Source: Acetobacteraceae bacterium H6797
GTDB lineage: Bacteria; Pseudomonadota; Alphaproteobacteria; Acetobacterales; Acetobacteraceae
NCBI GenBank assembly: GCA_015223225.1
Contig: JADFCQ010000003.1
Location: 558,001 to 622,000 of the forward strand
Direction of reading: 5' to 3'
Length of the DNA stretch: 64,000 nucleotides
Part shown: in pieces, positions 37,834 through 48,598 of the stretch
How positions within the stretch are numbered: position 1 is the stretch's first letter
Layout of the letters: the number at the start of each line of letters is the position of its first letter
Notes under the pieces: model-generated
What the model was told of the DNA's origin: nothing
The model's database searches: none
What the model saw: only the letters and a program-made list of their open reading frames with translations
Made by a program: the position numbers and the translations under genes

Positions 37834-38677
37834 GGCGAGCGTGGAGCGCGCCGGGCGCGGCTGGTGGATGCTGATCCTGCCGGCACTGCTGCTGATGACG
37901 GGCCTCTACCTTGCCCCCATCGTCCAGGTGCTGGTGATCAGCGTGACGGAGCCTTCCGTCGGGCTCGACAATTACGAGCGGCTCTTCACCAGCGAAGCCG
38001 TGCAGCGCGTGATCTGGACGACCTTGCGGATCTGCGTGATCACCACAGCGGTTTCGCTGTTTCTCGGCTATGCGCTGGCCTATCGGATCACCATGGCGCG
38101 GCCCTCGACGCAGCGCTGGTGGCTACTGGCCGTGCTGCTGCCGCTCTGGATCAGCGTGCTCGTCCGCGCCTTCGCCTGGGTGACGCTGCTGCGCCGCCAG
38201 GGGCTGGTGAATGAGGGGCTCATCTCGATGGGCGTCATCGAGCAGCCGCTCGCGCTGGTCTGGAACGAACTCGGCATCGTCATCGGCATGGTGCATTACA
38301 TGGTGCCCTATGCGGTGATGCCGATGCTGGGCGCGATGAAGGAGATCGACCCGCGCCTGCTCGCCGCCGCGCGCGGCATGGGTGCTTCGCGCTGGACGGT
38401 GTTCAGCAAGATCTTCCTGCCGCTCTCTCGCCCGGGGCTGATTGCGGCGGGCATTCTTGTCTTCATTTTCTCGCTCGGCTTCTACATCACGCCCGCCATC
38501 CTGGGTGGTGGCAAGACGCTGATGGTCGCGGAGTGGATCAAGCTGCAGATCCTCGACCTGCTGCGCTGGGGCCTCGGCGCGATGATGGCGACGGTGTTGA
38601 TCGTCGCCATTCTCGTGACGCTCGCGATCTTCTCGCGGATCGTGAATCTGCGGCGCTTGTTCGGAGCGGGCGCATGA
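37826..38677 (+). CDS. Polyamine-type ABC permease (PotB-like)
   Basis: A 283-residue six-span permease with the cytoplasmic EAA loop (DPRLLAAARGMGASRWTVFSKIFLPLSRPGL), which contacts the ATPase. ATG 37826 overlaps the end of the ATPase gene by 8 bases. Pairs with the next gene to form the membrane channel. Confidence 0.93.
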
Positions 38678-39465
38678 ACGGAGCCTACAAGCCGGGTTGG
38701 TTCGGCAATACGCTCGGCTGGGCGGTGGCGCTCTATCTGCTGCTGCCTATCACCATCGTCCTGCCGGTTTCCTTCACCGATCAGCGCTTTCTTTCGCTGC
38801 CGCATGATGGGCTGAGCCTGCAATACTACCGGAACCTCTTCACCTCGCCGGAATGGCTCGCCTCCATCGCGCAATCGGCGGGGATCGGGCTGGCCTCGAC
38901 GGTCATCGCGGTGGTGCTGGGTACGGCCTGCGCGCTGGGGTGCTGGCGGATTTCGCGTCGCTCGACGGAGTTGATCCGCGCGGTGATGCTGCTGCCGATC
39001 ATCATTCCGCCCATCGTCTATGCGATCGGCCTCTATCGCTATTTCGGCAAGTTGGGGCTGCTGGACAGTTTCCTGGGCGTGGTGCTGGCCCATGGCGTCA
39101 CCGGCATTCCCTATGTGGTAGTGACAGTTTCCACGGCGCTGGCTTCCTTCGATCCGCGGTTGGAGCAGGCGGCGCGGGGGATGGGCGCCTCGCTGGCGCA
39201 GACGCTGCGCTGGGTGATCCTGCCACGCATCATGCCGGGGATCGTCAGCGGGGCGATTTTCGCCTTCATCCATTCCTGGGATGAGCTGCTGGTGGTGCTC
39301 TTCATTTCCAGCCGCGCGATCTACACGCTGCCACGCCGCATCTGGAACGGCATCAACGAAAATCTCGACCCCACCATGGCCGCCGTGGCGGTGATGATGA
39401 TCGTGCTGACGGTGGTTCTGCTGCTGGTCGACCTCGCCTTCCGCCGCAAGGCGAAAGCCGACTGA
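38674..39465 (+). CDS. Polyamine-type ABC permease (PotC-like)
   Basis: A 263-residue second permease with its EAA loop (DPRLEQAARGMGASLAQTLRWVILPRIMPGI). The start overlaps the PotB-like stop by ATGA. The transporter operon ends here, in front of a cluster of strong hairpins shared with the convergent gene. Confidence 0.93.
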   Translation: MNGAYKPGWFGNTLGWAVALYLLLPITIVLPVSFTDQRFLSLPHDGLSLQYYRNLFTSPEWLASIAQSAGIGLASTVIAVVLGTACALGCWRISRRSTELIRAVMLLPIIIPPIVYAIGLYRYFGKLGLLDSFLGVVLAHGVTGIPYVVVTVSTALASFDPRLEQAARGMGASLAQTLRWVILPRIMPGIVSGAIFAFIHSWDELLVVLFISSRAIYTLPRRIWNGINENLDPTMAAVAVMMIVLTVVLLLVDLAFRRKAKAD

Positions 39466-39474
39466 TCGCGGGGT

Positions 39475-39562
39475 CCGGGGAGGTCGTACCTCCCCGGCCG
39501 GGGTTTGGGGGCGGAGCCCCCAAATTCTCAAACCATGCTTGGGGGCGGAGCCCCCAAATTCT
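39475..39562. repeat. Three-hairpin array between convergent genes
   Basis: First, a perfect 10-bp stem CCGGGGAGGT/ACCTCCCCGG with loop CGT (39475-39497). Then two near-identical units 34 bp apart, each GGGGGC-GGA-GCCCCC flanked by TT and AAATTCT: 39504-39524 (9-bp stem) and 39539-39557 (8-bp stem). The array lies between the stops at 39465 and 39588 and is probably a strong two-way terminator or a REP-like dispersed repeat. Confidence 0.7.
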
Positions 39563-39587
39563 TAAGCTATGTTCGCGGCCGAAGCCC

Positions 39588-41210
39588 CTACCGCTTCTCC
39601 ACACCCCAGAAGACCGGGATAGTCGTCGGCCGCAGCCCTTCCACATTGTTGCGATAGGCCGAGAGGGTGCGGAACTGCGCCGTCGGGATATAGGGCAGCA
39701 CTTCCGTCGCCCGGGCCTGGATCTGGTCGAGCAGGGCCTTGCGCTTGGCGTCGTCGGTCTCTTCCCACCAGGCCTTGCGCAGCGCCTCCAGCGTCTCGTC
39801 CTTGGGCCAGCCGGTCAGGCCGCTTTCGCCCGGGCTCGCGAGATAGAAGTTGGTCAGCGGGTTCTGCCCGTCGAGCACATTGGCGACGGTGACGAAGAGG
39901 TTCCAGCCGCCGGCCTCGGGCGCTTCCTTGCGGTTGCGGCGCTGGGTGACCGTGCCCCAATCCATCGCGGCGACATCGACGTTCAGCCCGATCTTCTGCA
40001 TGGCATCGGCCAGGACGAGCGTGGCGCTGTTGTTCAGCGGCAGGTCGGTCGGGTTCATGAAGAGGATCTTGCGGCCGTCATAGCCCGCCTCGCGCAGCAG
40101 CTCGCGCGCCTTGGCATAATCCGGCTCGCGCAGGCCCACGGCGCCGGCGCGGCTTTCCAGCGGCGTGCCGCAATAGAAGAAGGCCGGGCAATAGGGGATC
40201 TGCTCGGAGGGGCGGATGCCCATGCCGTCCAGCACGTCCTTCTGGTTGATCGCATAGAGCAGCGCCTGGCGGGCGCGCGGATCGTTGAAAGGCGGCTGGA
40301 GATGGTTGATGCGCAGCCAGGGCTGATAGCCCGCGGGGTTCAGCACGAAGGTGCGGACATTGCGGTTGCGCTCGAGCGTCGGCAGCACGTCGGGCGTGGG
40401 CTGCTCGATGAAGTCGATCTCGCCGCTCTGCAACGCGGCCGCCGCCGTCGCCGGATCGGGCATGGCGACCCATTCGACCGTTTCCACCTTCACCACCTTG
40501 CCGCCGGCCAGCCCGTCGGCGGGCTCGGGGCGGGGGCCATAGGCGGGGTTGCGGCGATAGACGGCCTTGTTGCCCACCTGCCATTCGCTGGTGCGGAAGG
40601 TGAAGGGGCCGGAGCCGGTCGGGTCGGTGATGGCAGTGCCGGCCGGGGTATTGGCCAGGCGCTCGGGCATCACGAAAAGGGCGCTGCCGGTCGGCCGGGC
40701 CAGGGCCTCGAGCACCAGGGCGAAGGGGCGGGCGAGGGTGAGGGTGAAGGTCTTGTCGTCGACCACGTCGATCGAGGCCGTGGCGGCGGCCAGTGCCTTG
40801 CCCACCACGTCGCGCTGCGCCCAGCGCTTGATGGAGGCGACCGCATCCACCGCGCGCACCGCCTGGCCATCATGGAAGAGCAGGCCGTCGCGCAGCGTGA
40901 AGCTGTATTTCATCTTGTCCGGCGAGACGGTGTAGCTCTCCACCATCTGCGGCTTGACCTCGCCCTTGCTGTCGAAAGCCAGGAGCTGGTCATAGACGAA
41001 GAAGCCGTGGTTGCGCGTGAAGGCCGCCTGGGAGAAGACCGGGTCGATCTGCGTCAGATCACCGATCAGCACGACGCGCAGCGTGTCGCGCGGGGACTGG
41101 GCCTGGGCGGGCGCGATGCCGAACCCGGCCGCGGCGAGCGGGGCCGCGAGAAGGCTGGCGGCAAGAAGGGCGGCGCGGCGCGTGAAACGGCCGGGCTGGG
41201 CTCTCGACAT
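39588..41210 (-). CDS. Family 5 (peptide/nickel/opine type) ABC substrate-binding protein, second copy
   Basis: A 540-residue periplasmic protein with a twin-arginine-like leader (FTRRAALLAASLLAAPLAAAG), cleaved near AQAQ, and the SBP_bac_5 fold (VKPQMVESYT, LRDGLLFHDGQAV, DPTGSGPFTF, PTTIPVFWGVEKR end). It is paralogous to the protein at 16192-17772. It lies downstream of an ABC exporter gene and MITE copy B, with no own permease. It could work with the OppDF-like ATPases at 48599-50514, but nothing in the sequence proves this. Confidence 0.9.
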   Translation of the reverse strand: MSRAQPGRFTRRAALLAASLLAAPLAAAGFGIAPAQAQSPRDTLRVVLIGDLTQIDPVFSQAAFTRNHGFFVYDQLLAFDSKGEVKPQMVESYTVSPDKMKYSFTLRDGLLFHDGQAVRAVDAVASIKRWAQRDVVGKALAAATASIDVVDDKTFTLTLARPFALVLEALARPTGSALFVMPERLANTPAGTAITDPTGSGPFTFRTSEWQVGNKAVYRRNPAYGPRPEPADGLAGGKVVKVETVEWVAMPDPATAAAALQSGEIDFIEQPTPDVLPTLERNRNVRTFVLNPAGYQPWLRINHLQPPFNDPRARQALLYAINQKDVLDGMGIRPSEQIPYCPAFFYCGTPLESRAGAVGLREPDYAKARELLREAGYDGRKILFMNPTDLPLNNSATLVLADAMQKIGLNVDVAAMDWGTVTQRRNRKEAPEAGGWNLFVTVANVLDGQNPLTNFYLASPGESGLTGWPKDETLEALRKAWWEETDDAKRKALLDQIQARATEVLPYIPTAQFRTLSAYRNNVEGLRPTTIPVFWGVEKR

Positions 41211-41308
41211 GATGTGGCTCCTGTATCGGTGGGGCCCGCATCAACCATGCCCGCCCCGGCGTGCCATCCTGCTTTGGGCAGGCCGGCCTCGCCAGGGCCA
41301 ATGTGACG

Positions 41309-41469
41309 GGGGCTGCTGCATAAAGCTGCCGGGTCGGCTCCCGCAGCCTTTTCCGCGCCAGCATCGTTGGCGGTTTGGCCAAATGTCCCGCATTTGGCCG
41401 GCGTCACCGCCTCCCCGGCACGAAAAATTCTGGCGGGAGCCTCAGCCGCCAGCTTTATGCAACAGCCCC
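41309..41469. mobile_element. MITE-like palindromic element, copy B (inverted)
   Basis: A 161-bp element that, read on the minus strand, aligns along its whole length with copy A (29155-29326): terminal repeat GGGGCTGTTGCATAAAGC, shared blocks AGCTGGCGGCTGAGGCTCC and GCTGGCGCGGAAAAG, and the same core palindrome GGCCAAATG-CGGGA-CATTTGGCC. The right edge again abuts a stop codon (TAG of the exporter gene, in CTAA). A clean target duplication is not visible. It separates the exporter from the binding-protein gene. Confidence 0.7.
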
Positions 41470-43338
<1,869 letters not shown>

Positions 43339-43456
43339 GGGGCGAGGCAGAACCCCCGCGACCGGGAAGTCAAGCCATGAACCCGTGACGCCCGGCTTGA
43401 CGGGGATGCGGCGTCATCCTTCGCTATCGGCCTCAACGAGAGATGAGGACTCTTCC

Positions 43457-44059
43457 ATGAAAATGTTCTTCTCCGGCGGCTCGCCCTTCGTGCGGAAAGT
43501 GTCGGTCGTGGCGCTGGAACTGGGGCTGGAGATCGAGCATCTGCCCTCCGCCGCCAATCCCGTCACGCGTGACCAGGCCATCATCGCCGAGAACCCGCTC
43601 GGCCAGGTGCCGACCTTCATCGCCGATGACGGCACCGTGCTCTATGACAGCCGGGTGATCTGCGAATATCTCGACAGCCTGGCCGGCGGCGGCAAGATCT
43701 TCCCCGCCACGGGCCCCGCGCGCTGGACGGCGCTTGTCGAGCACAGCCTGGCCGATGGTATCCTGAGCGCGGCCCTGCTGGCCCGCTACGAGAGCACGCT
43801 GCGGCCGGAGGAGAAGCGTTGGGACGGCTGGATGAACGGGCAGATGGACAAGGTCCGCACCGGGCTCGACGCGCTTGAGGCCAAGGTGGAGGGCTTCGGC
43901 GGGCGGCTCGATATCGGCACCATCGGCGTGGGCTGCGCGCTGGGCTATCTCGACTTCCGCTTCGGCGACCTGGGCTGGCGCGCGACGCGGCCGAAGCTCG
44001 CCGCCTGGTTCGAGCAGTTCGGCGCCCGCAGCTCCATGGCCGCGACGGTGCCGAAGTAA
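43457..44059 (+). CDS. Glutathione S-transferase family protein
   Basis: A 200-residue protein with a thioredoxin-like N-domain (KMFFSGGSPFVRKVSVVALELGL; NPLGQVPTFIADDGTVLYDSRVICEYLD carries the cis-Pro and the Asp-Ser glutathione site) and an all-helical C-domain. The serine in GGSPFVRK is the likely thiol-activating residue. ATG 43457 has GAGG upstream. It detoxifies electrophiles with glutathione. It stands alone between divergent and convergent neighbours. Confidence 0.9.
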   Translation: MKMFFSGGSPFVRKVSVVALELGLEIEHLPSAANPVTRDQAIIAENPLGQVPTFIADDGTVLYDSRVICEYLDSLAGGGKIFPATGPARWTALVEHSLADGILSAALLARYESTLRPEEKRWDGWMNGQMDKVRTGLDALEAKVEGFGGRLDIGTIGVGCALGYLDFRFGDLGWRATRPKLAAWFEQFGARSSMAATVPK

Positions 44060-44066
44060 GGTGGCC

Positions 44067-44090
44067 GCGGGGAGGGCGGCGCCTCCCCGC
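44067..44090. terminator. Bidirectional hairpin between GST and aldo/keto reductase
   Basis: A perfect 9-bp stem (GCGGGGAGG/CCTCCCCGC) with a 6-nt loop lies in the 39 bases between convergent stops. No T-run. Confidence 0.55.
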
Positions 44091-44098
44091 ATGCCGCC

Positions 44099-45100
44099 TC
44101 AGACCATGCGGCCTTCGATCGGATAGGCCGGGTCGTTATAGCCCGGCGTCGAGGCATGGCCGGGGACGACCAGCCCGCTGAGGAAAGCCTCGTCCTGGGC
44201 GGTGAAGCCGTAGTTCAGCGCCTCCAGATAGCCCTGCCAATGCGCCATGGTGCGCGGCCCGCCGATCACCGAGGAGACGGCCTTATTGGCCAGCACCCAG
44301 TTGATGGCGAGCACCGCCGCCGTGGTGCCGCGCGAGGCGGCGTAGTCGGCGATTGTCGAGGCCAGGATGAGGGATTCCTCGCGCCATTCCGTCGTCATCA
44401 TGCGCTTGTCGGCCCGCCCGGCGCGGCTCTGGGCATCGGGCTTGGCGCCGGGCCGGTACTTGGCCGTCAGCACCCCGCGCGCCAGCGGGCTATAGGGCAC
44501 CACGCCCAGGCCGTAATGCGCGGCCATGGGGATCTGCTCCACTTCCGGCATGCGGTTGAAGAGATTGTAATAGGGCTGCGTGACGATGGGCGGCTCGATG
44601 CCCGCTTCCTTCGCCAGGTGGCAGAGCTTGGCCACGCGCCAGGAGCGGAAATTCGACACGCCCACATAGCGCACCTTGCCCGCGCGGATCAGCGCCTCCA
44701 GCGCGCCGACCGTCTCCTCCAGCGGCGTGTCGAGGTCTTCCTTGTGCAGGTAGAGAATGTCGAGATAGTCGGTGCCGAGCCGCGTGAGGCTCGCCTCGGT
44801 CGCCTGCAGCACCCATTTGCGCGAGAGGCCGCGATGATTGGGCCAGTCGCTCGCCGGATTGCAGACCTTGCTGGCCAGCACCCATTTGTCGCGGTCGCTT
44901 CTGATCGCGGCGCCGACCACCCGCTCGGAATTGCCGGCATTGTACATATCGGCCGTGTCGATGAAGTTGATGCCGGCATCACGGGCCGAGGCGATGATCT
45001 CCCCCGCCTCCGCATCCGGCGTCTCGCCGCCGAACATCATGGTGCCGAGGCACAGGGGCGAGACCTTGAGGCCGCTGCGGCCCAGCTTTCCGTATTTCAT
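44099..45100 (-). CDS. Aldo/keto reductase
   Basis: A 333-residue TIM-barrel NADPH reductase. The catalytic tetrad can be seen as Asp in NFIDTADMYN, Tyr in the same motif, Lys in LASKVCNP and His in YLHKEDLDTP. The start at 45100 (MKYGKLGRSGLKVSPLCLG) matches the family; the open frame upstream is excess. It reduces aldehydes or ketones; the physiological substrate is not evident. Divergent from a luciferase-like monooxygenase. Confidence 0.93.
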   Translation of the reverse strand: MKYGKLGRSGLKVSPLCLGTMMFGGETPDAEAGEIIASARDAGINFIDTADMYNAGNSERVVGAAIRSDRDKWVLASKVCNPASDWPNHRGLSRKWVLQATEASLTRLGTDYLDILYLHKEDLDTPLEETVGALEALIRAGKVRYVGVSNFRSWRVAKLCHLAKEAGIEPPIVTQPYYNLFNRMPEVEQIPMAAHYGLGVVPYSPLARGVLTAKYRPGAKPDAQSRAGRADKRMMTTEWREESLILASTIADYAASRGTTAAVLAINWVLANKAVSSVIGGPRTMAHWQGYLEALNYGFTAQDEAFLSGLVVPGHASTPGYNDPAYPIEGRMV

Positions 45101-45297
45101 GGCGTTCCGTCTCCCGATACGCGTCGCGGGCAGGTTGTCCCGCCGGGGCGCGGCTGGAAAGGCCAATCCGGCGTGATGCCGGCGCATCCCTGCCCAGCGC
45201 CGCCCGGCCCCGGCCTGGAAAGCCGGGCCCATGGCAGCGATATAGCGGGCCATGATGGCGCCGGCATCCCGCCCGGCCGCCCAGGAGTAAGCGCCGC

Positions 45298-46338
45298 ATG
45301 CAGATCGGCATCGATACCTTCCTCACCACCAATCTTTCCGAGGCGGATTGGGGCAAGCCCGATCCTTCGCGCGTGGCCGAGATGCTCGAGGAGGTCCGCC
45401 TCGCCGATCAGGTCGGGCTCGACGTCTATGCGATCGGCGAGCATCATCGCCCCGATTTCGTGGCTTCCTCGCCGACCACGCTGCTGGCCGCCGCGGCGGC
45501 GGTGACGAAGAATATCCGCCTCGGCAGCGCCGTGAGCGTGCTCAGCTCCGATGACCCGATCCGCCTCTTCCAGCAATTCGCGACGGTGGACCTGATTTCG
45601 GGCGGCCGGGCCGAGATGGTGATCGGGCGGGGCTCCTTCATCGAATCCTACCCGCTCTTCGGCTACGATCTTCGCGATTACGACAAGCTTTTCTCCGAGA
45701 AGCTCTCGCTGCTGCTCGCCGTGCGCGAGAATGTCGAGGTGGAGTGGAAGGGCACGCATCGGCCGCCGCTGACGGGGCAAGGGGTCTATCCGCGCCCGGT
45801 GCAGAACCCGCTGCCGATCCGCATCGGCGTGGGCGGCAGCCCGGAATCCGTCGTCCGCGCGGGCACGCTCGGCCTGCCGCTCGTCGTCGCGATCATCGGC
45901 GGGCAGATCCGGCAGTTCCGCCCGCTGATCGACCTCTATCGCGAGGCCGGGCGCCGCGCGGGCCATGCGCCGGAGAAGCTGGAGGTCGGCGTGCATGCCG
46001 TGGGCTTCCTGGCCGATACGAAGCAGCAGGCGCTGGACGATCTCTGGCCCTATTACCAGGACCATTTCGGCCGCATCGGCCGCGAACGTGGCTGGCCGCC
46101 GACGAGCCGCGCGCAATTCGAGGCCAGCTGCGGCCCGAGCGGCGCCTATCTGGTGGGCGATGCGGATGAGGTCTCGGCAAAGATCATCCGCGAGGCCGCC
46201 GCCCTGGGCGGGATCGACCGCATCAGCCTGGTGATGAATGGCGGGGCGCTGATGCCGCAGGAGAAGATGCTCCATTGCATCGAATTGCTCGGCACCAAGG
46301 TCGCGCCCCGTCTGCGGGAGGCCGCGAAGGCGGCGTGA
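45298..46338 (+). CDS. LLM-class flavin-dependent oxidoreductase
   Basis: A 346-residue bacterial-luciferase-like protein (MQIGIDTFL start, YAIGEHHRPDF, TKNIRLGSAVSVLSSDDPIRLFQQFATVDLISGGRAEMVIGRGSF). Such enzymes use FMN or F420 for monooxygenation or reduction. AGGAG lies 9 bases upstream of ATG. A hairpin follows. No flavin reductase is adjacent. Confidence 0.92.
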   Translation: MQIGIDTFLTTNLSEADWGKPDPSRVAEMLEEVRLADQVGLDVYAIGEHHRPDFVASSPTTLLAAAAAVTKNIRLGSAVSVLSSDDPIRLFQQFATVDLISGGRAEMVIGRGSFIESYPLFGYDLRDYDKLFSEKLSLLLAVRENVEVEWKGTHRPPLTGQGVYPRPVQNPLPIRIGVGGSPESVVRAGTLGLPLVVAIIGGQIRQFRPLIDLYREAGRRAGHAPEKLEVGVHAVGFLADTKQQALDDLWPYYQDHFGRIGRERGWPPTSRAQFEASCGPSGAYLVGDADEVSAKIIREAAALGGIDRISLVMNGGALMPQEKMLHCIELLGTKVAPRLREAAKAA

Positions 46339-46345
46339 ACCGGCG

Positions 46346-46381
46346 CCGCAACCCCTTTCCTCATGCGGCGAGGGGTTGCGG
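46346..46381 (+). terminator. Hairpin after the LLM oxidoreductase
   Basis: An 11-bp perfect stem (CCGCAACCCCT/AGGGGTTGCGG) with a 14-nt loop starts 8 bases after the stop. No T-run; probably an mRNA 3' end or weak terminator before the next gene. Confidence 0.5.
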
Positions 46382-46441
46382 AGCCGCCGCGAAAGGCCTG
46401 TGATATCGTCGCCGACGGACGAAGAAACAGGAGGAAGCGGC

Positions 46442-47200
46442 ATGAAGGGCACGAAGCTCAAGCGGATGCTGGAAGCGGGCGAGCGGGGGCTCAATGCGTG
46501 GAGCTGCTTCCCGAGCCCGCTCGTGGCCGAGGTCTTGGCGCATCAGGCTTTCGATTCCATCACCATCGACATGCAGCACGGCCCGATCTCCTTCGACTCC
46601 GCGCTCGGCATGCTCCAGGCCATTTCCGCGACCGATGTGACGCCGATCATCCGCCCGCCTTCGCTGGAGCCCGGTATCATCATGGCCGTGCTCGATGCGG
46701 GCGCGATGGGCATCATCTGCCCGCTGATCAACACCGCCGAACAGGCGCGCGCCCTCGTCTCGGCCTGCCGCTACCCGCCCCAGGGCACGCGCAGCTTTGG
46801 CCCCCTGCGGGCCTCGCTCGTCGCCGGGCCCGATTACTTCAAGAAAGCCAATGACGCCGTCCTGGTCTTCGCGATGATCGAGACGCGGGAAGGGATGCAG
46901 AACCTGGCCGAGATCCTCGCCGTGGAAGGGCTCGACGGCGTCTATATCGGCCCGTCGGATCTCAGCCTGACCCATGGGCTGGACCCGATGGCCGATATCG
47001 GCAGCCCGGGCACGCTCGGCCGTATCGATCTGATCCGCGAGACCGCGCATCAGATGGGCAAGAAGGTCGGCATGCACAGCTCGTCGATCGACTATTGCGT
47101 CGCCATGTGGAACCGCGGCTTCGACTTCGTCACGGCGCCCAGCGATGTGGGGCTGATGAATATCGGCAGCGCCGCGCTCATGAGCGCGCTCGACCGCTGA
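46442..47200 (+). CDS. HpcH/HpaI-family aldolase
   Basis: A 252-residue TIM-barrel class II pyruvate aldolase. Visible active-site blocks are SITIDMQHGPI (base His), VFAMIETREG (metal Glu) and YIGPSDLSLTHG (metal Asp). Relatives cleave 4-hydroxy-2-oxoacids to pyruvate plus an aldehyde. AGGAGGAAG precedes the ATG at the right distance; earlier in-frame codons fall in the hairpin region. It may stand alone. Confidence 0.92.
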   Translation: MKGTKLKRMLEAGERGLNAWSCFPSPLVAEVLAHQAFDSITIDMQHGPISFDSALGMLQAISATDVTPIIRPPSLEPGIIMAVLDAGAMGIICPLINTAEQARALVSACRYPPQGTRSFGPLRASLVAGPDYFKKANDAVLVFAMIETREGMQNLAEILAVEGLDGVYIGPSDLSLTHGLDPMADIGSPGTLGRIDLIRETAHQMGKKVGMHSSSIDYCVAMWNRGFDFVTAPSDVGLMNIGSAALMSALDR

Positions 47201-47221
47201 GCGCCGCCTGATCCGCGCCGC

Positions 47222-47980
47222 CTAACCCTCGCCGCGCAGGCGGAGGAAGAGGCGGCGCAGCCCGCGCCAGCGCAGCAGCCGGCGATTGGCCAGCCGGCGC
47301 ATCTGGCGCCCGGCCTCCTCCGGCCCGTATCGCCGCGAGGACCAGGCATGGAGCGAGAATGCGTCATTGCGCGGCACCACCCCGTCGGCGCTGAGCTTTC
47401 CCGAGAGCCAGGCTTCGAAAGTATAGCGGTTGGTGCTTGGCTCGGGCTCCGGCAGCCGGGCGATGTAATCCGCCCTGGCCCACCAGAAGTTGAACCACAC
47501 CCAGCCTTCCTCGGCGGGGAAGAGGCCGGCCTTGGCGATCCCGCCGCGCCGGAGCAGCGGCAGGACGTCGCGCCAGGGCCGGAAGGTCTCCCGCGTCAGG
47601 GTGCGTTCCGTCTTGCTGCGCCGCTGAATGCCCCGGCTGATGCTCTTGGAATGGAAATAAGCGACCTCGCCTTCGGGGTTTTCCCGAGCCAGGCTCCAGA
47701 GGTGATGCAGCGCCCAGAATTCGTAGCGGTTCTCGCGATGGATGCGGAAGGTCGTCCCCGGCGGGCAGAGCTCAGTCAGGAAGGCCTCCAGCCCCGGCGT
47801 CCCGTGCAGGTCGGTGACGATGACATGCAGCGAGGCCGCGTCCAGCAGCCCGCAGGCGCGCAGATCGCCGATCTGCCCGGCCATGATGGCCCGCCAGTCG
47901 GAAGCGGGGTGCAGATAGACGCCGTAGACGACGCGGATCGGCCCGTTTGCCTGCGGTGAACTCTGCGGGTCGTCTGTCAT
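47222..47980 (-). CDS. Uncharacterised polysaccharide-associated protein (FWWA-motif family)
   Basis: A 252-residue soluble protein I cannot name. It has an N-terminal Rossmann-like part (RVVYGVYLHPASDW, LHVIVTDL), then EVAYFHSKSISRG, a tryptophan motif FNFWWARADYIARLPEP, NRYTFEAWL, and a basic C-terminus. From memory, this YFHxK / FWWAxxxYI / RxxxExW pattern occurs in uncharacterised proteins near capsule or lipopolysaccharide genes, some called glycosyltransferase-like. The start at 47980 (MTDDPQSS) fits best. Confidence 0.65.
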   Translation of the reverse strand: MTDDPQSSPQANGPIRVVYGVYLHPASDWRAIMAGQIGDLRACGLLDAASLHVIVTDLHGTPGLEAFLTELCPPGTTFRIHRENRYEFWALHHLWSLARENPEGEVAYFHSKSISRGIQRRSKTERTLTRETFRPWRDVLPLLRRGGIAKAGLFPAEEGWVWFNFWWARADYIARLPEPEPSTNRYTFEAWLSGKLSADGVVPRNDAFSLHAWSSRRYGPEEAGRQMRRLANRRLLRWRGLRRLFLRLRGEG

Positions 47981-48053
47981 GGCTGCTCGCCGAAATTCCT
48001 GAGCGCGCCTTAGCCTTCGCCCCGCCGGAAGGCGAGGGCTAATCTGCCGCCGG

Positions 48054-48380
48054 TCAGAGCCCGGCCCTGGCCCGCGCCGCGGCATCACGCGAGGCGACGA
48101 GAGCGGCCAGGGTCTGCCCCGCCTGTTTCACGAAGGCGGGCTCGCTGGCATCGGCATCGGCGGCCTGCTCCTCCGCATCGGCCACGCCGGCGTCGAGCAG
48201 GGTGAAAAGCTCGTCGAGCCTTTCCCGCACGGCGAAGGGATCACTCTCGCCTCCCAGCCATTCGCTGATGATGGATTCCACCTCCCGCGCCATGCGGCCC
48301 GGCTGTACGCCGCGCGTGGCCAGCTGGAGGAGGCGCTGCGTCGCCACCTCGATCGGGTTGGTCTGCTTCCTGGTCGCCAT
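48054..48380 (-). CDS. 108-residue conserved hypothetical protein
   Basis: A soluble, mostly helical, Ala- and acidic-rich protein (MATRKQTNPIEVATQRLLQL start; GRMAREVESIISEWLGGE; a run of Asp/Ala/Glu after residue 75). No leader or membrane span. Family not recognised. Start 48380 is preferred over 48416. It lies 166 bp from the Fur-like box at 48546-48564, which serves the divergent gene better. Confidence 0.6.
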   Translation of the reverse strand: MATRKQTNPIEVATQRLLQLATRGVQPGRMAREVESIISEWLGGESDPFAVRERLDELFTLLDAGVADAEEQAADADASEPAFVKQAGQTLAALVASRDAAARARAGL

Positions 48381-48545
48381 GCGGTACCGATCCCTCAAAG
48401 GGCCCATTCGGGGCAATACTGGCAGTGTTCCTAAATTGTTCTTATCTTCCCCGCAGGAGAAAAGCCAGTCTCAAAGCGATTGCCCCGAGGGGAGAGATCG
48501 AAACGGCTGGCGATGCCGGCTCGGGGTTGCATCCCACCCATATAC

Positions 48546-48564
48546 GATAATAAGAATCATTCGC
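48546..48564. promoter_or_regulatory. Fur-like box upstream of the OppDF-like genes
   Basis: Bases 48546-48564 match 15 of 19 positions of the consensus GATAATGATAATCATTATC, and the AT-rich stretch stands out from the GC-rich surroundings. It lies 34 bases before the ATG at 48599. The core AATAAGAATCATT is close to AATGAGAATCATT in the second box at 51132. Confidence 0.6.
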
Positions 48565-48598
48565 AAATTATTCATCCAGACTGACACGGAGCCGTGCG

